Positions 1 to 8,746 of a DNA stretch of 54,272 bases are shown here, piece after piece. Both the position numbers and the translations under genes were made by a program. Under the pieces are notes generated by a model. That model was not told where the DNA came from. It worked only from the letters and a program-made list of their open reading frames with translations, and did not search any database. Numbering within the stretch: the stretch's first letter is position 1; each line of letters opens with the position of its first letter. The DNA is from an uncultured Bacteroidales bacterium. Lineage in GTDB: Bacteria > Bacteroidota > Bacteroidia > Bacteroidales > UBA932. The DNA is taken from contig CAMKRY010000003.1 in NCBI GenBank assembly GCA_946415345.1, forward strand, positions 1-54,272. Direction: 5' to 3'.

Positions 1-2
1 CC

Positions 3-176
3 GGCTTCATCAGCTCCAAGAGCTACCAGGGCCGCGAACTGAAGGCCCTCGAGCTCCCGGGCCTCTGGAACGGTGCCATGTCCGACTGGAACACCCTCTT
101 CGTGGAGGTTCCGCTCGAGACCTTCAACCCCGTGAAGGTCGTCATGGACCTCCTCCGCCCCGCGCATCAAGGATAG
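3..176 (+). CDS. C-terminal end of a DUF4301-like protein (5' truncated)
   Basis: The reading frame enters from outside the window and ends at TAG 174-176, leaving 57 residues. The tail contains ELPGLWNGAMSDWNT and FVEVPLETFNPVKVVMDLLR, which I recognise as resembling the C-terminus of the DUF4301 family found in Bacteroidetes. The function of that family is unknown. No start, signal peptide or upstream neighbours can be seen, and the family call rests only on this short tail. Confidence 0.6.
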   Translation, partial: GFISSKSYQGRELKALELPGLWNGAMSDWNTLFVEVPLETFNPVKVVMDLLRPAHQG

Positions 177-191
177 TTCGCGCGCGAAATA

Positions 192-223
192 TTTGCCGTA
201 TCGGAGAAAAATTCCTAAATTTG
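192..223 (+). promoter_or_regulatory. Bacteroidetes-type promoter for the TPR protein and yebC
   Basis: TTTG at 192-195 is followed after 20 bp by TAAATTTG at 216-223. This matches the Bacteroidetes primary sigma consensus TTTG (-33) / TAnnTTTG (-7). Transcription would start near 230, leaving a leader of about 55 nt before the ATG at 286. Confidence 0.7.
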
Positions 224-285
224 CGGGCTGATGTCTTCTGCAAGGGAGACATCGCCCGTTTAAGCAATATAAACAGTACAACCAT

Positions 286-1059
286 ATGGCAAACAAAAAC
301 GTGAAAGCGGCTCCTGCCGTTGAGACCCCGGAAGTCAAGGCTGACTTCTTCACCCGTAATTCCAAGCTGATTTACGGCATCCTGATCCTCATCATCATCG
401 GTGTTATCGCCGGTTTCCTTTACTATCGTCACGCTGAGAAGATGCGTACCGAGGCCGCGAGCCGCTATGCCGTGGCCGTCGCCCACCTCGATCAGGCTGT
501 TCCGCAGCTGACCGGTAACGCCCAGTATCCGATCCAGTTCCGTCAGGCCACGGGCCTCGACAGCCTCGAGCTCCGCAACGCCCTCGAAGGTGTCGGTGAC
601 GAGATGGGTCTGCTGGCCATCGTCGACAAGTACGGCAGCCGCGCCCCTGAAGCCATCAACCTCAGCATCGCCAGCTGCTACCTCCACCTGGGAGAGTATG
701 AGAACGCCATCAGCTACGCCGACAAGTATGACACGGAAGATCAGCTTCTGACCTCCCGCGCCCTCAGCGTCAAGGGTAACGCCCAGATGCAGCTCGGCCA
801 GTTCGACGCCGCCAAGGCTTCCTTCCTCGCTGCCGCCGGCAAAGTCGATGAGGACATCGCCGCCGAATACCTCTTCAACGCCGCCCTGGCCAGTGAAGAG
901 CTCGGTGATCTGGAAGGCGCCCTCGCCCTCTACACCAAGATCCGCGACCGCTACTCCAACAACTACGACCAGCGCTATCCGACCTCCGGTGCCGCCGAGT
1001 ACAATGCCTGGAACATCGAGTCCCAGATTGCCCGTGTCGAAACCCTCCTCGCAAAATAA
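286..1059 (+). CDS. Membrane-anchored tetratricopeptide repeat protein
   Basis: This 257-residue protein has a cytoplasmic-looking N-terminal tail, one hydrophobic segment at about residues 28-47 (rich in I, L, G) and a soluble C-terminal domain of helical repeats. TPR-like units are visible around residues 125-150 (SCYLHLGEYENAISYADKY), 155-190 (GNAQMQLGQFDAAKASFLAA) and 195-220 (LASEELGDLEGALALYTK). The architecture resembles YfgM/YrzB-like TPR proteins, which assist folding or assembly at the membrane. No catalytic motif is seen. It lies 7 bp upstream of yebC and probably shares its promoter. The exact role is unknown. Confidence 0.75.
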   Translation: MANKNVKAAPAVETPEVKADFFTRNSKLIYGILILIIIGVIAGFLYYRHAEKMRTEAASRYAVAVAHLDQAVPQLTGNAQYPIQFRQATGLDSLELRNALEGVGDEMGLLAIVDKYGSRAPEAINLSIASCYLHLGEYENAISYADKYDTEDQLLTSRALSVKGNAQMQLGQFDAAKASFLAAAGKVDEDIAAEYLFNAALASEELGDLEGALALYTKIRDRYSNNYDQRYPTSGAAEYNAWNIESQIARVETLLAK

Positions 1060-1066
1060 GTAAACC

Positions 1067-1828
1067 ATGGGAAGAGCATTTGAATTCCGCAAAGAACGGA
1101 AAATGAAGCGTTGGGGCCACATGGCCAAGACCTTTACCAAACTCGGAAAGGAAATCACCATCGCCGTCAAGCAGGGCGGCGCCGAAGTGACCGGCAATCC
1201 CCGTCTCCGCGCCCTCATCGCCGAGGCCAAGTCGGAGCAGATGCCCAAGGAGAACATCGAGCGCGCCATCAAGAAGGCCACCGAAGCCAAGAGCGGTGAC
1301 TTCAAGGAGATTATTTACGAAGGCTACGGCCCGTTCGGTATCGCCTACCTCGTGGAGGCCGCGACCGACAACAACACCCGCACCGTCGCCAACGTCCGCA
1401 GCTACTTCACCAAGTGCGGCGGCTCCCTCCAGACCAGCGGCAGCGTCGCCTTCATGTTCGACCACAAGTGCGTCTTCCGTCTCAAGGAAGACACCGCCAA
1501 CCCGATCGACATCGAAGAGCTCGAGCTCGACCTGATCGACTTCGGCGCCGACGAGGTTTTCCGTCAGGAAGTCGAAGACGAGGATGAGAACGTGACGAGC
1601 GAAATCGTCATCTACGGCGACTACACCGCATACGGCCAGATCCAGAAATACGTTGAGGACAAGGGCTATGAACTTGTCTCCGGTGGTTTCGAGCAGATTC
1701 CGAACGTCGACCTCAAGGAAGTCACGCCCGAGCAGCGCGCGACCCTCGAGAAACTGACCGGCCTCCTCGAAGACGACGAGGACGTCACGAACGTCTACTC
1801 GACCCTCAAGCCTGCGGACGAAGAGTAA
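1067..1828 (+). CDS. yebC: YebC/PmpR (TACO1) family protein
   Basis: The 253-residue product begins MGRAFEFRKERKMKRWGHMA, the usual start of this family in Bacteroidetes, and continues with FTKLGKEITIAVKQGG and the conserved segment EGYGPFGIAYLVEAATDNNTR. The family binds nucleic acid. It was long annotated as a transcriptional regulator, and bacterial and mitochondrial members have since been linked to translation through difficult sequences. The length is normal for the family. The last 23 bp overlap the 3' end of the convergent addA-like gene, so there is no room for a conventional terminator between them. Confidence 0.92.
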   Translation: MGRAFEFRKERKMKRWGHMAKTFTKLGKEITIAVKQGGAEVTGNPRLRALIAEAKSEQMPKENIERAIKKATEAKSGDFKEIIYEGYGPFGIAYLVEAATDNNTRTVANVRSYFTKCGGSLQTSGSVAFMFDHKCVFRLKEDTANPIDIEELELDLIDFGADEVFRQEVEDEDENVTSEIVIYGDYTAYGQIQKYVEDKGYELVSGGFEQIPNVDLKEVTPEQRATLEKLTGLLEDDEDVTNVYSTLKPADEE

Positions 1829-4800
1829 CGACGGCTTCTTCCGGTTCGGCGAGCGGATACCACAGGTACGCTTCCACCTCCGGACAGCCGATCTCCCGCA
1901 TCAGGGCGGCATATCGCCCGATCTGGCGAAGATACTTCCTTAATTCCCGGTCAGCTTCGGCTGCGCCGGGATTTCTTTTACCGAATTTATAGTCGATGAT
2001 GACAGCCTTGCTTTCGGTCGGGAATACGATGCGGTCCGGACGCCAGATCTGGCCGTCGGAATCCATGAGGGACGTCTCGTTGAGGATGCGGCAACCGCTG
2101 TCCGGGGTGGGGAACCAGTCGGGGTGCTGCTCCCGAATGGCGGCGATGCGCTGGCGGAGAATGCCCAGGATCTCTTCCGCCCGGGCGGCGGGCAGCAGGC
2201 CGTTGCGGACGGCATCACGCACGGCGGGCTCCAGATCCGTTTCGGGATGGACGACCTGAGAAAGGATGTCGTGGAGGACCGTACCCATTACGCGGGGGGA
2301 TGCATCGAAGCCCGTTGCACCACCTTCGCCGAAGAAATCGGCTGCGTCGGCGCTGAATTTCAAGCGGTTCCGCTGGCCGAGGGGGATCTCCTCGCCCTCG
2401 GCGTCCACCGTCTGGTCCGCTGAACCGTTGAGGGGATAAGAGGGATAGGTGGCAATCAGTGTCTCCATCTGTTCCGGATCTTTTTCTTTCAGGCGACTCT
2501 TGGGGACGCATGCGCCGACCTGATAGCGCTCAGGTTCGGCCTCATCTTGCAGGAGCCCGCTTTCCAGCCCGTCAAAACGGGCGAAGGCATAGAGCAGCTC
2601 GCAGAGCCCGGAACTGTCCGTCCAGTCGCAGAGCGGGGCCTCTCCGATGGCTGAGATGCCGTCCTGATGGATGCCATCCGTGTATTCGCGGATCGAGAAG
2701 GCTTTGGGCAATCGCTTGCGGGCGGCGGCGGTCGGAAGCGTAGAGATGAGGCGGAGGTTGCATTCCGGACGCGTCATAGCCACATAGAGGAGGTTGAGGT
2801 TGTCGATCAGTTGGAGATGGTGCTCGGTGCGGTAGCTGCCGGCAAAGAGGGTCTGGTCGGATTTGGACGACAGCGAGATCTGGTAGGCGCCGTTGGCGAC
2901 GCCTTCCAGCTCCGTTCCGGCTGTCTCCGGAATGCACCAGTACGGGGATCTGCTGCTGAAAAGGGAGATGCCTTCGAGGAAGGGCAGGATGACGCAGGGA
3001 AACTCGAGACCCTTGGCCTTGTGGACCGTCATGACGCGGACCGAGCGTCCGATTTCCGGGGGGACAATTTTCGGATTGGCTTCCTTCCAGTGCTGCAGGA
3101 AGCGGGAGAGATCGTTGCCGTCCAGGGCTACGCGGTCCTGGAGGTAATCCATGAAGGCCTGGATATAGGGGACTTCGCTGTCATAGGTGCTGGCGTCATA
3201 GGCACGCAGTTCCCGCAGGATAGCCTCGGCGAGGTCCGTCAGAGAGTGGTAACTGTCCTCCTCCTTCCAGGCCTTCAGGCCCATGCGGTGCGCGAGATAG
3301 CCGCTGACGGTCAGGCTGCCGTCTTCCTTCTTCTCCTCTCCGGGCTGCTGGATCAGCGAGAACTGAGAGACGAGCCGGCGGACGGTGATGGAGGCTTTGA
3401 CGGCCAGGGCGTCGTCGGAGACCACGGGAATCTTCTCCCGGATCAGGGCCTCCGCAACGGCGGCGCCTTCTTTGTTGGTGCGGGTCAGGATGGCGATGTC
3501 GCCGTAATCCCATCCCAGCGCCCGATAATCGGCGATGGCACCGAGGACCTGAAGCATCTCTTCATCCCGGGAATGGCAGAAAACGGCTTCGACGCAGCCC
3601 TCTCCTGGCGTGCCCTTCTGTGGTTGCTGCCATACATCTTTATATATGCGCGAGATGGATCGATCGGGATTCCCCTCGCGAAGGTCCAGCTGGGCTGCTG
3701 CGAAAAGGAAGAAGCGGTTGTTGACATCGACAACCTGCGGGAAGGTGCGCCAGTTGTCCTTCAGTGCCTCAATAGCGCTTTCCGGGAGGTGGAAGCTGTC
3801 CTGAACGCCGCGGTCGAGCAGCTGCCAGTCGGAGCCGCGCCAGCGGTAGATGGACTGCTTGACGTCGCCGACGATGAGGTTCCGGCCGCCCTTCGACAGG
3901 CTGTTGTCCAGCAGCGGGTAGAAGTTCTTCCACTGGACGGTAGAGGTGTCCTGGAATTCGTCCAGGAGGAAATGGTCGTAGCGGACGCCGGTCTTTTCAT
4001 AGACGAACGGGGCGTCGCTGCCGTCGATGATGTCGCGGAGGAGAGCGTTGGAATCGTCGAGATTAAGGATGTTCTTCTCCTCTTGCAGGGCAGCGAATTC
4101 CTTGCGCAGTTCGGCGGCGATGCCGAGGTTATAGAGTTGTCCCTTGATGGCGAGGGCGGTGCGGTAGAGTTTGTATCGGGGACCGAAGAAACCGGTGATG
4201 CGCTCCATGGGTTCGCCGAGGACCTTTTCCACATCCGGAGCTTTCGCCTTGGCATCTTTGCTCAGCCATTTGTCCGGGTTGGCGATGGCCTTGAAGAAGG
4301 CGTCAGACGGCTTCTCAATGGTCTTTTCCGCTTCGTCAGCCAGTTTGATGATTGCGCGGGGGGAGGTGCCGAGGGCCATGGCGTCGAGCCCGTACTCTTC
4401 CTGCAGCAGGCGGAGAATTTCCTGTGCGCAGTCGCGGACCTCTTTTTCATAGTCCTGGACAATTTTCCGACTCCGGGCGATGAGATTCCTCAGATGTTTC
4501 CGATCGAAAGCCAGCGTCTCGTCGATGCCGGCGTCCGCGATCATTTCGCGGTAGCGCTCGGAGAGAAGGCTGTTCGCCATGTCGTCCAGCTGGCGGTCCA
4601 GGCTGAATCGATTGCCTTCCTCAAGCCCTTGTAAGACACTTTCCGTCAGCCAGTTCAAGAGGGAATTCTCCTTTCCGCCGTCCTCTTCGGAAAGGCCGTC
4701 CAGCAGGCGGTCCACCGTCTCGGCGGCGAGGGCTTCCTTGTCCAGCTCGATCTGGTAGGAGACGAAATGGCCGATTTCGCGGGAGAAGGCCTTCAGCGTC

Positions 4801-5138
4801 TGCTGGAAGAAACGGTCGATCGTGGAGACAGCGAAAGCGGAATAGTCGTGCAGGAGCGCGGCGAGGCGCTGTTTCGCGCAGCTCTGGAGAGCGGAGGCGT
4901 TTGGAAGCAGGCCGGGTACGAAATCCTTGAAGTAGTCGGACTTCTCGGGCTCGCGGGCGAGCTGGTCCAGTTCCTTGAGGATGCGCTGCTTCATCTCGCC
5001 GGTGGCCTTGTTCGTGAAGGTCACGGCGAGGATATGGCGATAGGCCTGCGGATCACCCTGCAGCAGGAGGGTGATGTATTGCTTGGCGAGGCGGAAGGTC
5101 TTTCCCGAGCCCGCGGATGCTTTCAGAACCTGGATCAT
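1806..5138 (-). CDS. addA: AddA-like UvrD/RecB helicase-nuclease
   Basis: This is a superfamily 1A helicase with a C-terminal RecB-type nuclease, 1110 residues from the ATG at 5138. Helicase motifs appear in order: Walker A KASAGSGKT (residues 6-14), motif Ia TFTNKATGEMK, motif II DEFQD (about 393-397), motif III GDVKQSIYRWRGSD, motif V VRVMTVHKAKGLEFP and motif VI YVAMTRPECNL. The nuclease signature is DRIVFPTESKAVIIDYKFG, with the D and DYK of the PD-(D/E)XK fold. A TTG nine bases upstream is possible, but the ATG is preferred because it makes a 4-bp ATGA overlap with the upstream nuclease gene. Together they should form the double-strand-break resection complex that replaces RecBCD. The 3' end runs 23 bp into yebC on the other strand. 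Confidence 0.85.
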   Translation of the reverse strand: MIQVLKASAGSGKTFRLAKQYITLLLQGDPQAYRHILAVTFTNKATGEMKQRILKELDQLAREPEKSDYFKDFVPGLLPNASALQSCAKQRLAALLHDYSAFAVSTIDRFFQQTLKAFSREIGHFVSYQIELDKEALAAETVDRLLDGLSEEDGGKENSLLNWLTESVLQGLEEGNRFSLDRQLDDMANSLLSERYREMIADAGIDETLAFDRKHLRNLIARSRKIVQDYEKEVRDCAQEILRLLQEEYGLDAMALGTSPRAIIKLADEAEKTIEKPSDAFFKAIANPDKWLSKDAKAKAPDVEKVLGEPMERITGFFGPRYKLYRTALAIKGQLYNLGIAAELRKEFAALQEEKNILNLDDSNALLRDIIDGSDAPFVYEKTGVRYDHFLLDEFQDTSTVQWKNFYPLLDNSLSKGGRNLIVGDVKQSIYRWRGSDWQLLDRGVQDSFHLPESAIEALKDNWRTFPQVVDVNNRFFLFAAAQLDLREGNPDRSISRIYKDVWQQPQKGTPGEGCVEAVFCHSRDEEMLQVLGAIADYRALGWDYGDIAILTRTNKEGAAVAEALIREKIPVVSDDALAVKASITVRRLVSQFSLIQQPGEEKKEDGSLTVSGYLAHRMGLKAWKEEDSYHSLTDLAEAILRELRAYDASTYDSEVPYIQAFMDYLQDRVALDGNDLSRFLQHWKEANPKIVPPEIGRSVRVMTVHKAKGLEFPCVILPFLEGISLFSSRSPYWCIPETAGTELEGVANGAYQISLSSKSDQTLFAGSYRTEHHLQLIDNLNLLYVAMTRPECNLRLISTLPTAAARKRLPKAFSIREYTDGIHQDGISAIGEAPLCDWTDSSGLCELLYAFARFDGLESGLLQDEAEPERYQVGACVPKSRLKEKDPEQMETLIATYPSYPLNGSADQTVDAEGEEIPLGQRNRLKFSADAADFFGEGGATGFDASPRVMGTVLHDILSQVVHPETDLEPAVRDAVRNGLLPAARAEEILGILRQRIAAIREQHPDWFPTPDSGCRILNETSLMDSDGQIWRPDRIVFPTESKAVIIDYKFGKRNPGAAEADRELRKYLRQIGRYAALMREIGCPEVEAYLWYPLAEPEEAVVTLRPQA

Positions 5139-8059
5139 CGCCCGCAAATCATTTTGAAGTTACACATCTCGCAGGTCTTGAGCTCGTCCGTCAGGCGGAA
5201 GGGGACCGCCGGATCGTCGATTTCAGCCAGAATGCCGCCGAGGCGCTCTTTGACGAGGTTTACGAACACCGGCGACAGGCCGTTGGTCACCGGCGCACTG
5301 ACGAAGAGATTTGCCGGGGCATAGATGCCGTTTTCAATGCGGACGTTCCGGTATTCGGGCAGCGCCCGGGTGAACATGTCGTAGAGGAAGAGCTGAAAGG
5401 CGATGGTCGGACGCTTTTCGTTGCTGGGGCCAAAGAGCAGGTCCGCAACGCTCTGGGCATTTTCATCGCGAATGTCCGTATCCTCGTCCTTGACGCGGCC
5501 GGTCTTGTAGTCGAGGATGCGGATGACGCCCTCCTCGATGGAATCCATGCGGTCGATGATGCCCGTAAAGTCGAATCCCGCATACTGCCAGGCCATGTGC
5601 CGTTCCAGCCCGAGGATTCGGATGCTGCCATGCTCCCGCGCCAGTTCCAGATCCCGTTGCAATGTCTGCAGGACATAGCGGAGAAGGACGTCTGCGACCA
5701 CGAGATTGCGCCCGCTGACCTCAATAATGTGCATCTCCTTCAGGATGAGGAAGTCGATTTTCTTCCGGATGCGGTCGTCGTCTTTGATCAGTCCCTCCAG
5801 ATAGGCGGGGGTCAGAGCATCAAGCGGTCGGATGCGTGCGACGGCCTGATGGTCATAGACGGGGAATTCCGGCGCCAGAGCTTCTCCGCCCAGATAGAGG
5901 CTCTGCATCGTTTGGTGGTAGACATTGCCGAGCATGCGCCCGTCGAGGCTCTCGGCGACCTCTTCATCTTCTTCCAACCGGCACACGAACTGGTAATAGA
6001 ACTTTGCCGGGCAGTTGAGGTAATTGTTGAGCGCCGAAGCGGACAGCGGATGGTCATGGAGCGCCGCGAGCGTCTCCGGGCTCTTGACGATGGGTTCGCC
6101 GTCCTGTCCCGATTTCAGTTCGGGCTGGGCCACCTGCCGACGGATCGGCACGCGGAAATGGTATTGCAACTGCTTGATATACCGACTTTCTTCGCCGCTG
6201 CGGATACCCTCGGTGCGGCTGTCATAGACGAGCCAGACTTTCTCCGCCCGTTGGAGCAGGCGATAAAAATAATAGGCCCAGACGGCATCCTGGAACTCGT
6301 AGGTGGGGAGGCCGAAGCCCTTGCGCAGCTCCGGCGGAATGAACGAAGAGGAGACACTGTGGCGCGGAAAAACGCCTTCGTTCGCCGACAGAAGGATGAG
6401 GTGGCGGAAATCCAGCGCGCGGGTCTCCAGCGGTCCCATGATCTGGAGGCCCTTCAGCGGCTCGCCGTTGAACGGGACGGACTGCGGCGCCAGTAGCCGC
6501 TGCAGCAGCCGAAACCATGCCGCGGGCTGCACCTCCATCAGTTCGGGCCGGCCTGAGAGCATCTCCACCGCCGTGAAGCAGCGCTTCGTCAGGTCCAGCT
6601 CCAGGAGCATGGCGTCATCGCGGGTGAGACCCCGGCCGATGGCGGAGAGCACCTCCTTGAGCCAGGCGATGATGTCCCGGATCTGCGCTGGAAGCCGCTC
6701 CTGCGGCTGGCGGACAATGACGCGGAAGAGGGTGCGGAGCAGCGGACCTTTCCGGATTTCCTCTTCGGAGATATAGTAGCGGGCCCCACTTCGGATGCGG
6801 CGGACAGTTTCCTGTTCCTCGGGGGTCAGGATGCGGCGTAGCAGGCTGCTGGAGAGCAGGGCGGTCACCGGACGGTGGTAGAAGAACCATTTCCCTTCCT
6901 TGCAGCGAAGATTGAGCTGGAGCGCCGCGGCATTGTCCAGCAGCGTATAGATGGCGCCGGCGCCGAGCGGGTAGCCCATGGTGACGTTGATGTCCTCCCA
7001 CTGCGGCGGAATGGAATTCAGTACCGGGGTCAGGAGCGTCTCGTCGGGAAGGACGATGGCGGTGCCGACGGGGTCGCTGCGGTCGGTTTGATCGAGAATG
7101 CCGGGCAGGAGCTTGGCCTGTCCCGTCGCGGAGGGGACGCTGATGACGGTCACTTCCGGCACATGCTTCGGATCATCCTCCAGGCGGAAGTCTGCCGGCA
7201 TGGGGAAGCGGGCAACATTGTCGTCCATGAAGACCGTGGACTTGTTGGCTTTGTCGCGGATCATCCCGGAGACATAGTCCCAGAGAAAGTCGGCCATGCC
7301 GGCGTTGCGCATTTTCGTGAGCACCGTCCGTTCGCATTCGTTGAGGGCGTTCAGGCCGATGAAAACATAGTGGACGTCGCTGCTGAGAAGGTCTGCGGCG
7401 GATTCTCCGCCCTCGAGGCGATCCGCCAGGTCGCGGTAGACCATGCCCTCGTAGGCCATTCCCTTGCGGCGGAGACTGTCGCGGAAGGAGGTATAGAGCG
7501 GGTAGAGGAGATTCCAGATGCCGAGGAAGCGCTCCTTGGTGTTCGGATTGTCGGAACCCAGGTCGACGGTCAGGACGCCGGCGTTGTCGCGGAAGTGCCC
7601 CAGGAAGTTCTCGATGGCCTTCCGCTGCGTTTCGCTGAGGTAGGAAAAGTCTTCCTGGATGGCCTTGAGGTCGGATACGTTCGCGAGAAGCATCTTCGCA
7701 TCCACGCGGTATTTGTCGATGTCGTCGAAGTCGCCGAGGAGGATGTCGCCCCAGAAGATGAATTCGTCGAGCGGTTCGGCCTTCGGATGGAGGGCCTTGT
7801 AGCAGTCGTAGAGCTCGATGAGGAGCTGGATCCGGTCGGTCGGGCGAATGCCGGCGGACTGATAGAAGAAATCATTGATCGTCAGCAGCTTGGGTGCGAA
7901 CTGGGCGTGGCATGGGCCATGGAGCCGCACCTCTTCCCGGAGGTGTTGTTTGAAAAAGGCGGCTGCGCGCCGGTTCGGGAAAACGAAGCAGCAGGCCCCC
8001 AGAGGGAGATCGGTCTGGCGGCAGTAATAAGCGGCGGCTTGTCGGAGAAAAGGGGTCAT
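5135..8059 (-). CDS. addB: AddB-like PD-(D/E)XK nuclease subunit
   Basis: The 974-residue protein is the first gene of the addBA-type pair. Its N-terminal half resembles an inactivated helicase domain ([15 protein letters not shown] near residue 27, where an active enzyme would carry Walker A). The C-terminal nuclease has [11 protein letters not shown], then [11 protein letters not shown] and [10 protein letters not shown], giving the catalytic D and DYK. The last residues, [10 protein letters not shown], together with the cysteine of NCPAKF, match the four cysteines that hold a 4Fe-4S cluster in AddB-type nucleases. It is divergently transcribed from the rubrerythrin gene. The alternative, a lone Cas4-like nuclease, does not fit the length. 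Confidence 0.82.
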   Translation of the reverse strand: MTPFLRQAAAYYCRQTDLPLGACCFVFPNRRAAAFFKQHLREEVRLHGPCHAQFAPKLLTINDFFYQSAGIRPTDRIQLLIELYDCYKALHPKAEPLDEFIFWGDILLGDFDDIDKYRVDAKMLLANVSDLKAIQEDFSYLSETQRKAIENFLGHFRDNAGVLTVDLGSDNPNTKERFLGIWNLLYPLYTSFRDSLRRKGMAYEGMVYRDLADRLEGGESAADLLSSDVHYVFIGLNALNECERTVLTKMRNAGMADFLWDYVSGMIRDKANKSTVFMDDNVARFPMPADFRLEDDPKHVPEVTVISVPSATGQAKLLPGILDQTDRSDPVGTAIVLPDETLLTPVLNSIPPQWEDINVTMGYPLGAGAIYTLLDNAAALQLNLRCKEGKWFFYHRPVTALLSSSLLRRILTPEEQETVRRIRSGARYYISEEEIRKGPLLRTLFRVIVRQPQERLPAQIRDIIAWLKEVLSAIGRGLTRDDAMLLELDLTKRCFTAVEMLSGRPELMEVQPAAWFRLLQRLLAPQSVPFNGEPLKGLQIMGPLETRALDFRHLILLSANEGVFPRHSVSSSFIPPELRKGFGLPTYEFQDAVWAYYFYRLLQRAEKVWLVYDSRTEGIRSGEESRYIKQLQYHFRVPIRRQVAQPELKSGQDGEPIVKSPETLAALHDHPLSASALNNYLNCPAKFYYQFVCRLEEDEEVAESLDGRMLGNVYHQTMQSLYLGGEALAPEFPVYDHQAVARIRPLDALTPAYLEGLIKDDDRIRKKIDFLILKEMHIIEVSGRNLVVADVLLRYVLQTLQRDLELAREHGSIRILGLERHMAWQYAGFDFTGIIDRMDSIEEGVIRILDYKTGRVKDEDTDIRDENAQSVADLLFGPSNEKRPTIAFQLFLYDMFTRALPEYRNVRIENGIYAPANLFVSAPVTNGLSPVFVNLVKERLGGILAEIDDPAVPFRLTDELKTCEMCNFKMICGR

Positions 8060-8115
8060 CGGAGCAAATTCGGAAAAATTTCGTATCCCGTCCTGCGAAG
8101 ATACAATTTTTTACT

Positions 8116-8123
8116 TATATTTG
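8116..8123 (+). promoter_or_regulatory. -7 element for rubrerythrin (and polA)
   Basis: TATATTTG matches TAnnTTTG. It lies 62 bp upstream of the rubrerythrin ATG, in the 126-bp gap that separates it from the divergent addB-like gene. No clean TTTG is seen about 20 bp upstream. Confidence 0.5.
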
Positions 8124-8185
8124 TAAGCCTCGCAAGAGCACTTACACATAATTATACTGTTAACCCGTCATTTCCTTACAACAAA

Positions 8186-8743
8186 ATGAAAAAGAAATTC
8201 AGATGCCTCGTCTGCGGCTATGTCTACGAAGGCGAGAATCCCCCCGCAGAGTGCCCCGTATGCCACGCTAAGGCTGAAAAATTCGTCGAACTGAAAGAAT
8301 CGGCCGGAGAGGATCCGAAGTGGGCCTGCGAGCATGTCGTCGGCGTCGCCAAGGGCTGCGATCCTGAAATCTGGGCCGGCTTGCAGCATGATTTCACGGG
8401 CGAATGCAGCGAAGTTGGCATGTACCTCGCCATGAGCCGCCAGGCCGAACGCGAAGGATATCCCGAAATTGCCGAAGCCTTCAAGCGCTATGCTTTCGAA
8501 GAGGCCGAGCACGCCGCCAAGTACGCCGAACTTCTCGGCGAGGTCGTTTGGGACACCAAGACCAACCTCAAGAAGCGCTATGAGGCCGAGGCAGGCGCCT
8601 GCGAAGGTAAACTCGCCGTCGCCACCAAGGCCAAGCAGCTGGGCTATGACGCCATCCACGACACCGTCCACGAAATGGCCAAGGACGAAGCCCGCCACGG
8701 TGCCGGTTTCCTCGGTCTTTACAAACGCTATTTCGGCAAGTAA
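8186..8743 (+). CDS. Rubrerythrin with N-terminal rubredoxin domain
   Basis: A 185-residue oxidative-stress protein with an N-terminal rubredoxin domain (CLVC at 7-10 and CPVC at 23-26) ahead of a ferritin-like four-helix di-iron domain. The di-iron helices carry [30 protein letters not shown] and [12 protein letters not shown], with the expected ExxH pairs. The order is that of reverse rubrerythrin, the opposite of classical rubrerythrin. Such proteins act as NAD(P)H-linked peroxidases in anaerobes, reducing hydrogen peroxide in the cytoplasm. The start is fixed by the CxxC spacing, although the frame stays open far upstream. It is followed after 3 bp by polA. Confidence 0.9.
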   Translation: MKKKFRCLVCGYVYEGENPPAECPVCHAKAEKFVELKESAGEDPKWACEHVVGVAKGCDPEIWAGLQHDFTGECSEVGMYLAMSRQAEREGYPEIAEAFKRYAFEEAEHAAKYAELLGEVVWDTKTNLKKRYEAEAGACEGKLAVATKAKQLGYDAIHDTVHEMAKDEARHGAGFLGLYKRYFGK

Positions 8744-8746
8744 GAT

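Noticed and set aside
2667..4634. Long plus-strand open frame of about 655 codons opposite the addA-like gene
   Set aside because: It is antisense to a gene with all helicase motifs, has no recognisable domain and is explained by high GC codon bias.
6875..8185. Plus-strand open frame running into the rubrerythrin gene from opposite addB
   Set aside because: The rubredoxin domain begins at 8186. The upstream part is antisense to addB and resembles nothing.
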